A DNA stretch of 64,000 nt from Gammaproteobacteria bacterium RIFCSPHIGHO2_02_FULL_42_43 (GTDB lineage: Bacteria; Pseudomonadota; Gammaproteobacteria; Coxiellales; Coxiellaceae): positions 124,001-188,000 of the forward strand of contig MGXR01000017.1 in NCBI GenBank assembly GCA_001801425.1, read 5' to 3'. A program made the translations under genes and the position numbers. The notes below the pieces were generated by a model, which did not search any database, was not told where the DNA came from, and saw nothing but the letters and a program-made list of their open reading frames with translations. Below are positions 33,092 to 43,001 of the stretch, piece after piece. Position 1 is the stretch's first letter. Every line of letters begins with the position of its first letter.

Positions 33092-33961
33092 ATGAAGTTA
33101 GCAGATCAAAAAGCATTAGCGTTAGCGACAGGATCGCTGTCTGTTGGCACTTTAGGCTCGTATATTCATTGGGTTAACCAAATCCCTTTGTTAACCGAAT
33201 CAGAAGAAAAAGCGCTGGCGGAGCGTTTACATCAAAACAACGACTTAAAAGCAGCCCGCGAGCTCGTCATGTCGCATTTACGTTTTGTGGTGAAAATTGC
33301 CCGAGGTTATGCAGGCTACGGTTTGCAACAAGAAGATCTTATCCAAGAAGGCAATATTGGCTTGATGAAAGCGGTCAAGCGTTTCAATCCGACCATGGGT
33401 GTTCGATTAGTATCATTCGCGGTACATTGGATCCGCGCGGAAATGCACGAATTCATTATTCGTAATTGGCGCATCGTAAAAATTGCAACGACTAAAGCGC
33501 AACGAAAATTATTTTTTAATATTCGAAAAGCCGCTAAAAAACGGGGTTGGTTTAGTGATTCAGAAATTGCGGCGGTTGCGGAAGAATTGAATGTCAGTCA
33601 TCAAGATGTGCGACAAATGGAAATGCGCATGAGTAACGCCGATCAATCGCTTGAATTTTTCGGCGATGATGACGATGAAACAGCGAGCCTCAAAGCGCCG
33701 ATTCATTATTTAGAAGATAAAAGCGCTAATCCAGAACAACAAGCGCAAGCAGATAATTTAGAAGCGTTTCAAGGCGTCGAACTGCAACACGCGATGAAAA
33801 AACTAGATGCGCGCAGCCAAACCATTATTCAAGAACGCTGGTTGTCAGAAGAAAAATCAACGCTACAAACACTCGCAGCACAATTCAATATTTCGCTAGA
33901 GCGTGTTCGTCAATTGGAAAAGATGGCATTAGAAAAATTACGCATGGCAATGGCCGCGTAA
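33092..33961 (+). CDS. rpoH: RNA polymerase sigma-32 factor RpoH
   Basis: PLLTESEEKALAERL, LVMSHLRFVVKIARGYAGYGLQQEDLIQEGNIGLMKAVKRF, KLFFNIRK. Confidence 0.95.
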   Translation: MKLADQKALALATGSLSVGTLGSYIHWVNQIPLLTESEEKALAERLHQNNDLKAARELVMSHLRFVVKIARGYAGYGLQQEDLIQEGNIGLMKAVKRFNPTMGVRLVSFAVHWIRAEMHEFIIRNWRIVKIATTKAQRKLFFNIRKAAKKRGWFSDSEIAAVAEELNVSHQDVRQMEMRMSNADQSLEFFGDDDDETASLKAPIHYLEDKSANPEQQAQADNLEAFQGVELQHAMKKLDARSQTIIQERWLSEEKSTLQTLAAQFNISLERVRQLEKMALEKLRMAMAA

Positions 33962-34051
33962 CTTATCCACAAAATAAAAATTTATAACTTATTGTTTTTA
34001 AAATAAAATTTTGAGTTATCCCCAATTCTATGGGCACGACAAAATTTAAAA

Positions 34052-34160
34052 AGCACGTGTCATCCCGGAAATTGCGCTAGCAATTATCCGGGATCCAGGA
34101 GAAAAACACTGGATTCCGGATAATTTTTGAGTACAAAAATTTCCGGAATGACGGTAACAA
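34052..34160. repeat. REP-like palindromic repeat (tcatcccgg...ccggaatga type)
   Basis: tgtcatcccggaaattgcgctagcaattatccgggatccag and ctggattccggataattttt...atttccggaatgacggt pair inversely. Confidence 0.75.
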
Positions 34161-34178
34161 ATCAGGCCATACTAGCGT

Positions 34179-34589
34179 TTAACCAGACGGTTTCTTAGAC
34201 CAATTCTCAAATTTTAATTCTTTAATTTTTTCAAAATGTTTAATATTATTGGTGACTAAAATTCCATCATGCGCTAACACAATACTCGCGATCATTAAAT
34301 CCATATCGGCCAATAAATTACCTTGTTTTTTCATGTGCGCTTTATGTCTTGCAAAATGCATGGATGCAGCAGGTGAAAATTCAAGCACACGAATCTCTTT
34401 TAAAAATTCCTGTATTTTTTTTAAGTTTTGTTCTTTTTGTGTAGAATTAAAAACACCATACAGTAATTCTGTTTGATTGATAACGGTGGTTGATAAATCC
34501 GATTGTGCAACAACTGATACTTTTTCAACAACATGCTCATGCCCTTTTAAGAAATAAATTAATATGTCTGTATCCAACACATATTTCAT
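34179..34589 (-). CDS. vapC: VapC-family PIN-domain toxin
   Basis: MKYVLDTDILIYFLKG, TELLYGVFNS, LLADMDLMIASIVLAHDGILVTNNIKHFEKI. Confidence 0.88.
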   Translation of the reverse strand: MKYVLDTDILIYFLKGHEHVVEKVSVVAQSDLSTTVINQTELLYGVFNSTQKEQNLKKIQEFLKEIRVLEFSPAASMHFARHKAHMKKQGNLLADMDLMIASIVLAHDGILVTNNIKHFEKIKELKFENWSKKPSG

Positions 34590-34599
34590 AACTTTGCCT

Positions 34600-34763
34600 T
34601 AGAGCTTGTTTAAAATCTCCTGACTCGCTGCAAATGACGCTATTCGGTGTAAATAAATGAAATTTTTCGGTCAAGATTAAAGAATATTAACCTTAAATTT
34701 TCATTTATTTCCACTCGAATATCATCATTTTCGCTTGAGCCCGGAGATCTTAAACAAGCTCTT
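34600..34763. mobile_element. MITE-like element with ~20-bp imperfect TIRs
   Basis: agagcttgtttaaaatctcc (34601-34620) versus ggagatcttaaacaagctct (34743-34762); internal aaataaatgaaa/ttttcatttattt inverted repeat. Confidence 0.8.
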
Positions 34764-35021
34764 AATAGTTTTATTACGTCGATCACTTCTAATTGCAAAT
34801 AACATATCATCAGATTCTTTTTCGGAAAGAATGCCGGCGAATCGCATTAATGTGTTATTTAATTTTAGTTGTTGATTGGCATAACATCGCAGTGCTTTTT
34901 CAACCACCGCTGTCTTTGAGGTTCGTAATTTTCCTTCAAGTTGAATTAAAATCATCATCGCCTGATGGCTTAATCGAAAATTGGCTGGTTTTTTATGCGG
35001 ATTCTTGAGTGGTTTCGTCAT
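34725..35021 (-). CDS. RHH/CopG-like antitoxin, partner of VapC
   Basis: NFRLSHQAMMILIQLEGKLRTSKTAVVEKALR; AGILSEKESDDMLFAIRSDR; upstream of the VapC gene on the same strand. Confidence 0.65.
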   Translation of the reverse strand: MTKPLKNPHKKPANFRLSHQAMMILIQLEGKLRTSKTAVVEKALRCYANQQLKLNNTLMRFAGILSEKESDDMLFAIRSDRRNKTIKSLFKISGLKRK

Positions 35022-35130
35022 TGTCTGCTCGCAACTATGTGTATATACAAATTATAGTATAATTTCATTTTTTGTCAATACAAAAAGATGTGGTTTCCCG
35101 CCTCAAGATCAGAAATTATCTTGTTCGATG

Positions 35131-35374
35131 GTGATGGAGTGCGGTAATATCGCATCTTCATTGGCGAGCGGTATATACCCACTTCACTTCAAAATGCGAT
35201 TTTTTTATCGCATTTTGAAGTGTCTCATCACGATGGGGTTTCTAAGGGGAGAATCGTGATTCTCCCCTTAGATTTAGCAAACGTGAATTCACTTCACGTT
35301 TGCGTTCTAATCAGGATATACCGCGAGTGATGAAGTGCGGTAATATCGCATCTTCATTGGCGAGCGGTATATCA
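35131..35374. repeat. Multi-hairpin interspersed repeat, copy A
   Basis: Stems at 35187-35220, 35242-35271, 35277-35303, 35314-35374; 46-bp direct repeats at 35131-35176 and 35327-35372. Confidence 0.9.
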
Positions 35375-35461
35375 CTTTCTACATGCTTCTGATTGCATGC
35401 ATAATCAGAACCCGTTATATTAGCTCATTCCACTCCACCACATCTATTTTTAAGGAATAAT

Positions 35462-36220
35462 ATGAAAAAAATGATGCACGCATTACTCGTGACTGGCTGC
35501 TTACTCGTCGGATTTTCAAGCTTCGCCGCAGAAACCAACGCATTCACCCCCGCTCAAGTGACGCAAATCCAAGACATCATCAAACAATACCTGGTTAGCA
35601 ATCCGGAGGTATTGGTCGCGGCATCGCAAGTGCTGCAAGCTAAGCAAGAAGTGAAAATGGAAAAAGATTCCATGGGCGCTATTTCTCAAAACAAAACAGC
35701 GTTATTCGATGACGCTCAATCTCCCAGTATCGGCAACGTCAATGCACCCGTTACTGTAGTTGAGTTTTTTGATTATCAATGTGGGCACTGTCGCGCCATG
35801 GCGCCGATTCTCGAAAAATTAGTGGGCGCTGATAATAATTTGCGTGTGATATTTAAAGAATTGCCTATTTTTGGCGGTCAGTCGCAATTTGCCGCGAAAG
35901 TAGCGCTGGCAGCAAGCTTGCAAGCCAATAAATATTACACGTTGCATAATTTATTACTTACCTCAACGGATTCGCTAACCAAAGAAAATGTTTTGGGATT
36001 GGCAAGAAAAGCGGGTCTCAATATGCCGCTGCTTGAAAAAGACATGGAATCGCCGGCGATCGACAAACAATTACAAGCTAATTTTAAATTAGCGCAAGCA
36101 TTAAAACTCGCGGGAACGCCAACGTTTGTGATTGGCAATAAAGCGCAAACCAAGTTTCGCTTTATTCCCGGTGCCACATCCATGGAAAACCTGCAGTCGG
36201 AAATTAAAGCGGTTCAATGA
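35462..36220 (+). CDS. DsbA-family thiol:disulfide protein, Com1-like
   Basis: Signal peptide; [26 protein letters not shown] (CGHC); [11 protein letters not shown] cis-Pro region. Confidence 0.88.
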   Translation: MKKMMHALLVTGCLLVGFSSFAAETNAFTPAQVTQIQDIIKQYLVSNPEVLVAASQVLQAKQEVKMEKDSMGAISQNKTALFDDAQSPSIGNVNAPVTVVEFFDYQCGHCRAMAPILEKLVGADNNLRVIFKELPIFGGQSQFAAKVALAASLQANKYYTLHNLLLTSTDSLTKENVLGLARKAGLNMPLLEKDMESPAIDKQLQANFKLAQALKLAGTPTFVIGNKAQTKFRFIPGATSMENLQSEIKAVQ

Positions 36221-37119
36221 TCGACAAGCCCAGCACATTTCAGTCTGTTATTTTTGAACTACAGAAATTCTGGGCGGATCAAGGCTGTGTTATTTTACAG
36301 CCGCTGGATTTGGAAGTGGGTGCTGGCACTTTTCACCCCGCTACTTTTATTCACGCAATCGGACCGGAACCTTGGTATGCAGCTTACGTGCAGCCGTCTC
36401 GCCGCCCGACGGATGGTCGTTATGGTGAAAATCCCAATCGTGGTCAGCATTATTATCAATTTCAAGTCGTGTTAAAACCTTCGCCATCCAACATTCAAGA
36501 ATTATATTTGCAATCCCTGCGCGCACTCGGCATTGATCCTCTATTGCATGATATTCGTTTTGTGGAAGACAACTGGGAATCGCCAACGCTCGGCGCCTGG
36601 GGTTTGGGCTGGGAAGTTTGGCAAGATGGCATGGAGATCACGCAATTTACTTATTTTCAGCAAATCGGCGGCCTGCCCTGTGAACCCGTAATGGGTGAAA
36701 TTACCTATGGTTTGGAACGCCTCGCTATGTTTTTGCAAAATAAAAATAATATGTTTGATTTGGTGTGGACCAAAACTCCGGGTGGCATCGTCACCTACGG
36801 TGATGTTTTTTTGCAAAACGAACGTGAAATGTCCGCATTTAATTTTGAACATGCGAATGTGAAAAAATTATTTTCACTGTTTGATTTTTATGAACAGGAA
36901 GCAAAACGTTTTACCGAATTGCAACTACCACTGGTGGCTTATGAGTGTGTGCTAAAAGCGTCACACTTGTTTAATTTACTTGACGCAAGACAAGCCATTT
37001 CCGTCACCGAAAGGCAGCGATTTATTTTGCGCGTGCGTAATTTAAGTTTTAGTGTTGCAAAAGCATATTACGAATCACGCAAGGCGTTGGGATTTCCTTT
37101 GTGTAAGGCGACACCATGA
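36217..37119 (+). CDS. glyQ: Glycine--tRNA ligase alpha subunit
   Basis: [56 protein letters not shown]. Confidence 0.97.
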   Translation: MIDKPSTFQSVIFELQKFWADQGCVILQPLDLEVGAGTFHPATFIHAIGPEPWYAAYVQPSRRPTDGRYGENPNRGQHYYQFQVVLKPSPSNIQELYLQSLRALGIDPLLHDIRFVEDNWESPTLGAWGLGWEVWQDGMEITQFTYFQQIGGLPCEPVMGEITYGLERLAMFLQNKNNMFDLVWTKTPGGIVTYGDVFLQNEREMSAFNFEHANVKKLFSLFDFYEQEAKRFTELQLPLVAYECVLKASHLFNLLDARQAISVTERQRFILRVRNLSFSVAKAYYESRKALGFPLCKATP

Positions 37120-39179
37120 ATAATTATTTTTTACTCGAAATTGGATGCGAAGAAATTCCCGCGAATCATCAAGTGGCACTGGAAAATGGACTAAAAACAC
37201 AATTTGAAAAAAATTTATCGGAAAATAAAATCACGTTTTCACAAATCAAAACATTTTCCACGCCGCGTCGTTTGGCGATATTAATTTCAGGCATGGAAAC
37301 TCGACAAGCACCACAACGCACCGAGCGCCAAGGACCGGCATTTCAAGATGCCTATGATAAAAATGGCACACCAACTTTAGTGTGTTTGGGTTTTGCTAAG
37401 GGGTGTAATGTATCTATCGATCAATTAATTGTGAGAGACACGCCCAAAGGAAAACGATTGGTGTGCACCGTTGAAAAAGAAGGCGCTGCAACACGCGATT
37501 TATTGCCGGAAATTACAGTAAAATCGATTGCCAAATTACCACTTAGCAAACCCATGCGTTGGGGAAATAAAAATATTTCTTTTATTCGCCCGGTGCATTG
37601 GGTAACCATGCTTTTCGGATCAGAGTTGATCGATACTGAAATTCTCGGTGTAAAAACCACCCGAAATACAATTGGCCATCGTTTTCATTGCCCTAAATCT
37701 GTTTTCATTTCCAGGCCGGAAGATTATCACGTCACACTGTACTCCCAGGGCTTTGTGATGGCGGATCGCGAATCTCGAAAAAATTTAATCATGAAATCGA
37801 TGCGCGCACTTTTGTCTGAAGATCAACAAGTGATTATTCCGCCGGATTTATTAGATGAAGTGACCGGATTGGTGGAGTGGCCCGTCGCACTCAAAGGAAC
37901 TTTTTCGCCAGAATTTTTAAAGATTCCCAAAGAAATATTAATTTCGTCGATGCAAATTCATCAAAAATGTTTTCCGGTAATAAATAAAAATCAGGAATTA
38001 CTGCCCTACTTCATTTTAATCAGCAACATTAAAAGCAAAGATGCGGCCACTGTGGTCGCCGGAAATGAACGCGTCATTCACGCGCGATTATCCGACGCTG
38101 CGTTTTTCTATCAACAAGATTTAAAAAAACCGTTGATCGATCACTTACCGCAGCTCGATCATGTAATCTTTCAGGAAAAATTGGGCAGTGTTGGTGATAA
38201 AGTGAAACGAATCACCGCATTATCCACTTGGATCGCCAAAAAAATTCACGCAGATTTAAAATCAACCAGACTTGCGGCGATGTTATGCAAATGCGACTTG
38301 GTCACTGATATGGTGCGTGAGTTTCCAAATTTGCAAGGTGTTATGGGGTATTACTACGCCCTGCGTGCTCACGCACCCGAGTCCGCAGCAATCGCCATCA
38401 CAGAGCATTACCTACCAAAATTTTCTGGTGACGAGTTACCACAAACGCCCGTTGGATTGTGTGTGGCGCTCGCAGATCGCGCAGACACGCTGATCGGCAT
38501 TCTTGGTATCAATCAACTCCCGACTGGCGAAAAGGATCCATTTGCCCTGCGTCGCGCTGCAAACGGTATTGTTCGCATACTCATTGAAAAAAAATTGGAT
38601 ATTGATTTATTGCTGCTACTCAAAGAAAGTAAAAAGTTATACGCAAACGCCCTGCCCAACAAAAATGTTGCTAAAGATGCATTTGATTTTATTTTAGTGC
38701 GTTTGAAATCTTGGTATTTAGAAAAGGGGGTTGCAGCCGAAATTTTTGAAGCGGTCGCCGCATGCGCCCCAACCTCCCTGTTAGATTTTGATCGGCGCTT
38801 GAAAGCGGTGTTGCAATTTCAAAAATTACCGGAGGCAAGCAGCCTTGCTGCCGCCAACAAACGGGTTTCTAACATTCTTAAAAAACAACCCAGAAAAGAA
38901 TTCAAAGACGCTAACAAAAAATTATTTGAATTTGAAGCCGAGCATCACCTGTCCATGCAATTACAAGCACTAGAAAAAACAATCAACGCGCTGTATCAAA
39001 AAGCAGATTATGAAAAAGCACTCACAGAATTGTCAACCCTTAAAACACCCATCGACCAATTCTTTAATGACGTGATGATTATGGTGGATGATGAAAAGAA
39101 AAAACAAAATCGCCTGGCGTTACTTTCTTCAATACATCAGTTGTTCACTAAAGTTGCCGATATTTCTTTGCTTCCGTAA
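37116..39179 (+). CDS. glyS: Glycine--tRNA ligase beta subunit
   Basis: [54 protein letters not shown]. Confidence 0.96.
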   Translation: MNNYFLLEIGCEEIPANHQVALENGLKTQFEKNLSENKITFSQIKTFSTPRRLAILISGMETRQAPQRTERQGPAFQDAYDKNGTPTLVCLGFAKGCNVSIDQLIVRDTPKGKRLVCTVEKEGAATRDLLPEITVKSIAKLPLSKPMRWGNKNISFIRPVHWVTMLFGSELIDTEILGVKTTRNTIGHRFHCPKSVFISRPEDYHVTLYSQGFVMADRESRKNLIMKSMRALLSEDQQVIIPPDLLDEVTGLVEWPVALKGTFSPEFLKIPKEILISSMQIHQKCFPVINKNQELLPYFILISNIKSKDAATVVAGNERVIHARLSDAAFFYQQDLKKPLIDHLPQLDHVIFQEKLGSVGDKVKRITALSTWIAKKIHADLKSTRLAAMLCKCDLVTDMVREFPNLQGVMGYYYALRAHAPESAAIAITEHYLPKFSGDELPQTPVGLCVALADRADTLIGILGINQLPTGEKDPFALRRAANGIVRILIEKKLDIDLLLLLKESKKLYANALPNKNVAKDAFDFILVRLKSWYLEKGVAAEIFEAVAACAPTSLLDFDRRLKAVLQFQKLPEASSLAAANKRVSNILKKQPRKEFKDANKKLFEFEAEHHLSMQLQALEKTINALYQKADYEKALTELSTLKTPIDQFFNDVMIMVDDEKKKQNRLALLSSIHQLFTKVADISLLP

Positions 39180-39194
39180 AAATAAACCGCTTGT

Positions 39195-39475
39195 GTAACC
39201 TTGTGGATAATCACTGTATGCCGCAGGTAAAACCCCTGCGCATTTCCCCGTGAAAACTTATCCACAAAGTTATCCACAGCTGTGCATAGCTTATGCCCAC
39301 ACTCAGACAAACAACGCAACACATTGATAAAAAAACAAAAAAAATAGTTATCCACAGGCGTGTGCCACCCCTATTACTACTACTATCTTAATTACATATA
39401 AATTAAATATAGATGTAATACAGATAAATAAAGTAGTTTTTTATCAATCAAAAACTCATTGCCTTTGTGAAACCC
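39195..39475. other. oriC: Candidate chromosomal replication origin (oriC-like)
   Basis: Perfect DnaA boxes at 39202-39210 (-), 39258-39266 (+), 39270-39278 (+), 39348-39356 (+), then GC-rich ggcgtgtgccacccc, ttactactactat and an AT-rich tract. Confidence 0.75.
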
Positions 39476-39487
39476 TGATCGTATGAT

Positions 39488-39901
39488 GTGTTTTTGTTTG
39501 GGATTGCTATGCGCCGCCACTTGTTTTTATTATTATTATTTTTTTCATTCTCAGGTGTTGCGGATACTTTTTGGCGTTGCACCGCCATTAATCACGCCGG
39601 TGCGAAATGGGTTGAGTTTGGCGCAGCCAAGTTAATCACGTTGCGTTACGTGCAGGGTGAATGTAAAAAAAATAATAATGATAAAACGTGCCGTGAAAGT
39701 TGTTTTCCACCCATGGAATATTGGCGTTGTTTGTCGCACGATACCACACCCACGGAAAAAAATGTTACACAAAAACCAGGAAGCTGGTATTGGTCATCCA
39801 CTTACAAGCAAGTTGCGATGAATGGCGCGCTAGAGGCTTGTTTGCATAACAGTGCGTTTGGTGGGTGTCATGTTAATTCAAACAGTTGTGCTGCATCGTA
39901 G
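39488..39901 (+). CDS. Secreted cysteine-rich hypothetical protein
   Basis: Signal-like MRRHLFLLLLFFSFSGVA; many Cys. Likely start 39509. Confidence 0.6.
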   Translation: MFLFGIAMRRHLFLLLLFFSFSGVADTFWRCTAINHAGAKWVEFGAAKLITLRYVQGECKKNNNDKTCRESCFPPMEYWRCLSHDTTPTEKNVTQKPGSWYWSSTYKQVAMNGALEACLHNSAFGGCHVNSNSCAAS

Positions 39902-40126
39902 ATGGTAAAAAATATGGTTTTTAAAGCAATTCGTTTTTTGTTATTACCACTGATCGCCGCATTGCTTTGCGCGTGCACTGGATTTCAAAATTTTATACAA
40001 GATGTTTCTAACAAATCGCAGCCAGCAGCTGCTGCACCGGCCGCGAAACCGGCGCAGCAGTGCAATCAGTGGTGCCATAATGGATGGTGCTCAACGCACT
40101 GCGAAGATGTTGACAATTCCCACTGA
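39902..40126 (+). CDS. Small putative lipoprotein
   Basis: 74 aa; lipobox LIAALLCAC. Confidence 0.55.
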   Translation: MVKNMVFKAIRFLLLPLIAALLCACTGFQNFIQDVSNKSQPAAAAPAAKPAQQCNQWCHNGWCSTHCEDVDNSH

Positions 40127-40177
40127 AAATCAAACCTGAAAATTTAAGTTGACCAACCTTCTGGGTAGAAACTATTG
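40125..40177 (-). repeat. Partial family B repeat, copy 3
   Basis: tcaaacctgaaaatttaagttgaccaaccttctgggtagaaactattgagtgt matches 27685-27737 with few differences. Confidence 0.8.
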
Positions 40178-41389
40178 AGTGTAAAAAGTAATGTTACATC
40201 TGATTTTCTAATTATTGGCGCCGGCGTTTTAGGCGTTACAGTAGCGCTGGTACTCAAAGAAAAATTTCCAGACCAAAAAATAATAATTTTAGAAAAAGAA
40301 TTACACGCTGGATTTCATGCCAGCGGGCGAAATAGCGGGGTGTTGCACGCGGGATTTTATTATACTTCAGATAGCTTGAAGGCGCGATTTTGCAAAGAAG
40401 GCAATCGCGCGATGAAGGATTATTGCAAAGAAAATCGATTACCGTTAAACGAAAACGGAAAATTAGTGGTGACAAAAAATGAAGTTGAGCTCACCGGCTT
40501 AAAGACATTGTACGAACGCGGAATTCAAAACCAAGTTTCATTAAAATTAATTAACGAGAAAGAAGCAAAAGAAATTGAACCGCGCGTTCGCACCATTCAG
40601 CAGGCAATTTTTTCGCCCGACACCGCGTCCGTTGATCCCAAATTAATAATGCAATCGCTGGTTCAAAAAGCGATGGAGCAGGGCGTGTGTTTTTATTTTA
40701 ATGAACGGTATATTTCCGTGAAAAAAAACATCATTTGCACTAGTCGACGAAAAATAAATGCGGGATTTGTTGTGAATGCCTCGGGGTTGTATGCGGATAA
40801 AATCGCCAAAGAGTTTGGTTTTGGAAAAGAATATGAAGTGGTACCGTTCAAAGGATTGTATTTATATTCGCAAGAGAAAGTAGGGGATTTAAAAACACAT
40901 ATTTATCCCGTGCCTGATTTACAGTATCCATTTTTAGGTGTTCATTTTACGGTAACTGTTGATGGAAAAATAAAAATTGGGCCGACAGCGATTCCTGCGT
41001 TTTGGCGAGAGCAGTATAGTGGATTGCAACGTTTTTCCACATCAGAATTTTTTTCCATTGTTCAGCGTGAAGCAAAATTATTTATTAAAAATAAATTTCA
41101 TTTTAGGCAAGTTGCCATACACGAATTAAAAAAATATCAGAAAAGTTTTTTAAGTAATGAGGCGGCGTATATGCTCGAAAACTTTAACGCAGCACACTAT
41201 AAAACTTGGGGAAAACCCGGTATTCGCGCACAATTAGTGAACACTAAAACCAACACACTCGTAACCGATTTTTGTTACGAGGGAGATAAAAACTCATTCC
41301 ATATTTTAAACGCCGTTTCACCCGCATTTACCTGTGCGTTTCCATTAGCGGAATTTTTTGTGATGCGGATTGCAAATACCCAGATTTAA
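40175..41389 (+). CDS. lhgO: L-2-hydroxyglutarate oxidase (LhgO-like FAD oxidoreductase)
   Basis: DFLIIGAGVLGVTVALVLKEKFPDQKIIILEKE, HASGRNSGVLHAGFYYTSDSLKARFCKEGNRAM. TTG start. Confidence 0.88.
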   Translation: MSVKSNVTSDFLIIGAGVLGVTVALVLKEKFPDQKIIILEKELHAGFHASGRNSGVLHAGFYYTSDSLKARFCKEGNRAMKDYCKENRLPLNENGKLVVTKNEVELTGLKTLYERGIQNQVSLKLINEKEAKEIEPRVRTIQQAIFSPDTASVDPKLIMQSLVQKAMEQGVCFYFNERYISVKKNIICTSRRKINAGFVVNASGLYADKIAKEFGFGKEYEVVPFKGLYLYSQEKVGDLKTHIYPVPDLQYPFLGVHFTVTVDGKIKIGPTAIPAFWREQYSGLQRFSTSEFFSIVQREAKLFIKNKFHFRQVAIHELKKYQKSFLSNEAAYMLENFNAAHYKTWGKPGIRAQLVNTKTNTLVTDFCYEGDKNSFHILNAVSPAFTCAFPLAEFFVMRIANTQI

Positions 41390-43001
41390 ATAATACATCA
41401 GTGATTTTATTTACACTGTCTTCAACGCTGGAGTTTGATGTGTCTATCATCACATCTGGATTTTTTGGGGCTTCATAAGTATCATCCACACCTGTAAAAT
41501 TTTTAATAAGCCCCGCATGCGCTTTTTGATACAAACCTTTGGGATCGCGCTTCTCACACAACAATAACGGTGTGCTGATATAAATTTCAAAAAAACCACC
41601 ATAGGGGATGATCAATGAGCGCGCTTCTTCACGGGTATTTGCGTGTGGGGCGATTTGCGCGCAGATCGCAATACCATTATGTTTGGTAATTTCACTTGCC
41701 ACATAAGCGATTCTGCGAATATTAAGCGCGCGATCTTCTTTTGAAAATCCAAGGCCGCTTGATAGCATACGACGTACCACATCACCGTCCAGCAAAGAAA
41801 TAGAACGATCGATGCAATATTCATGTAGTTTTTGAATTAATGCATTAGCAATAGTTGATTTTCCGGATCCAGATAAACCCGTAAAAAATAGCGTGAATCC
41901 TTGTTTGTGTTTTGGTGGATATACTTTTCGTAATTCTTGAATCACTGACGGAAAGGAAAACCACCCTGGAATTTCAGCGCCTGTTTGTAGTAATTCGCGC
42001 AATTGCGTGCCAGAAATGCGCGCGATATCAGATTCCGATTGAATTTGATCAGCAGGAATGTAACGACGCTTGATTTTATCAAACACCATTTCCTGAAACG
42101 GAACCATTTTAATTTTAATTTCTTCCTCATGCGTTTTAACCAATTCTTGTGCGGCATAAGGATGATAAAAGGGTTGGTTATTTTTATCATTTCCCGGCCC
42201 CGCGTGATCACGCCCAACAATAAAATGCGTGCAACCATAATTTTTTCGGATTAACGCATGCCATAACGCTTCACGCGGCCCCGCCATGCGCATTGCGAGC
42301 GGTAACAAACTTAACAATGCATGATTTTCAGGATAGGTTTCTAAAATTTTCAGATAACACCTGATGCGAATAAAATAATCAATATCACCGGGTTTGGTGA
42401 TGCCAGAAACCGGATGAATAAGTAATTTTGCTTGATGTTCTTTTGCTGCAATTAACGTGAGTGTTTGATGTGCGCGATGCATAGGATTTCTGGTTTGAAA
42501 GGCGATCACACGATCCCATTTTTTTTCATGAAAAATTTTTTTTATTTCTTTGGGTGAGTGACGTAAATTTTTAAAATCATAGTGTTTGGGGGTTTGAATT
42601 TTTTCAATTTCACCACCCAAGTAAATCGAATTGGTTTTATGAAATAAAGTATAAACACCGGGATGTATTGTATCTGTTGTGCCAAAAATAAATTGTGCTT
42701 CACGTGTCTTGTCTGGCTTCCAGGCGGAGTGAATGCGCATGTGTGCTAGTGCATTTCCCTCTTCATCTTGAAGTAAAATAATATCATGTAGGGCGATGCT
42801 ATCCGCAAATGATTCCGACACATCCAAAACAACTGGAATTGGCCACAGCGATCCATTAACCAAACGCATTTTATCCAGTACAGAATCATAATCCGGTTGC
42901 GATAAAAAACCAGTGAGTGGAAAAAACCCACCATTTTGCAGTAACTCTAGATCACAGATTTGTTTAGGCGACAGTATCCAGTTTTTCATATTTTTTCTCA
43001 T
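41328..43001 (-). CDS. Bifunctional sulfate adenylyltransferase / APS kinase
   Basis: ATP sulfurylase motifs (QTRNPMHRAHQTL, HFIVGRDHAGPG) fused to APS kinase (LFFTGLSGSGKSTIANALIQKL, LLDGDVVRRML). Confidence 0.92.
   Translation of the reverse strand: MRKNMKNWILSPKQICDLELLQNGGFFPLTGFLSQPDYDSVLDKMRLVNGSLWPIPVVLDVSESFADSIALHDIILLQDEEGNALAHMRIHSAWKPDKTREAQFIFGTTDTIHPGVYTLFHKTNSIYLGGEIEKIQTPKHYDFKNLRHSPKEIKKIFHEKKWDRVIAFQTRNPMHRAHQTLTLIAAKEHQAKLLIHPVSGITKPGDIDYFIRIRCYLKILETYPENHALLSLLPLAMRMAGPREALWHALIRKNYGCTHFIVGRDHAGPGNDKNNQPFYHPYAAQELVKTHEEEIKIKMVPFQEMVFDKIKRRYIPADQIQSESDIARISGTQLRELLQTGAEIPGWFSFPSVIQELRKVYPPKHKQGFTLFFTGLSGSGKSTIANALIQKLHEYCIDRSISLLDGDVVRRMLSSGLGFSKEDRALNIRRIAYVASEITKHNGIAICAQIAPHANTREEARSLIIPYGGFFEIYISTPLLLCEKRDPKGLYQKAHAGLIKNFTGVDDTYEAPKNPDVMIDTSNSSVEDSVNKITDVLFKSGYLQSASQKIPLMETHR

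Noticed and set aside
33963-33971. TTATCCACA after rpoH as an alternative origin
   Set aside because: Only one perfect box (plus a weak ttatcccca); lacks the cluster and trio pattern seen at 39.2-39.4 kb.
39137-39355. Antisense ORF of 72 aa over the DnaA-box region
   Set aside because: Overlaps the glyS end and the box cluster; no recognisable motif; compositional artefact.
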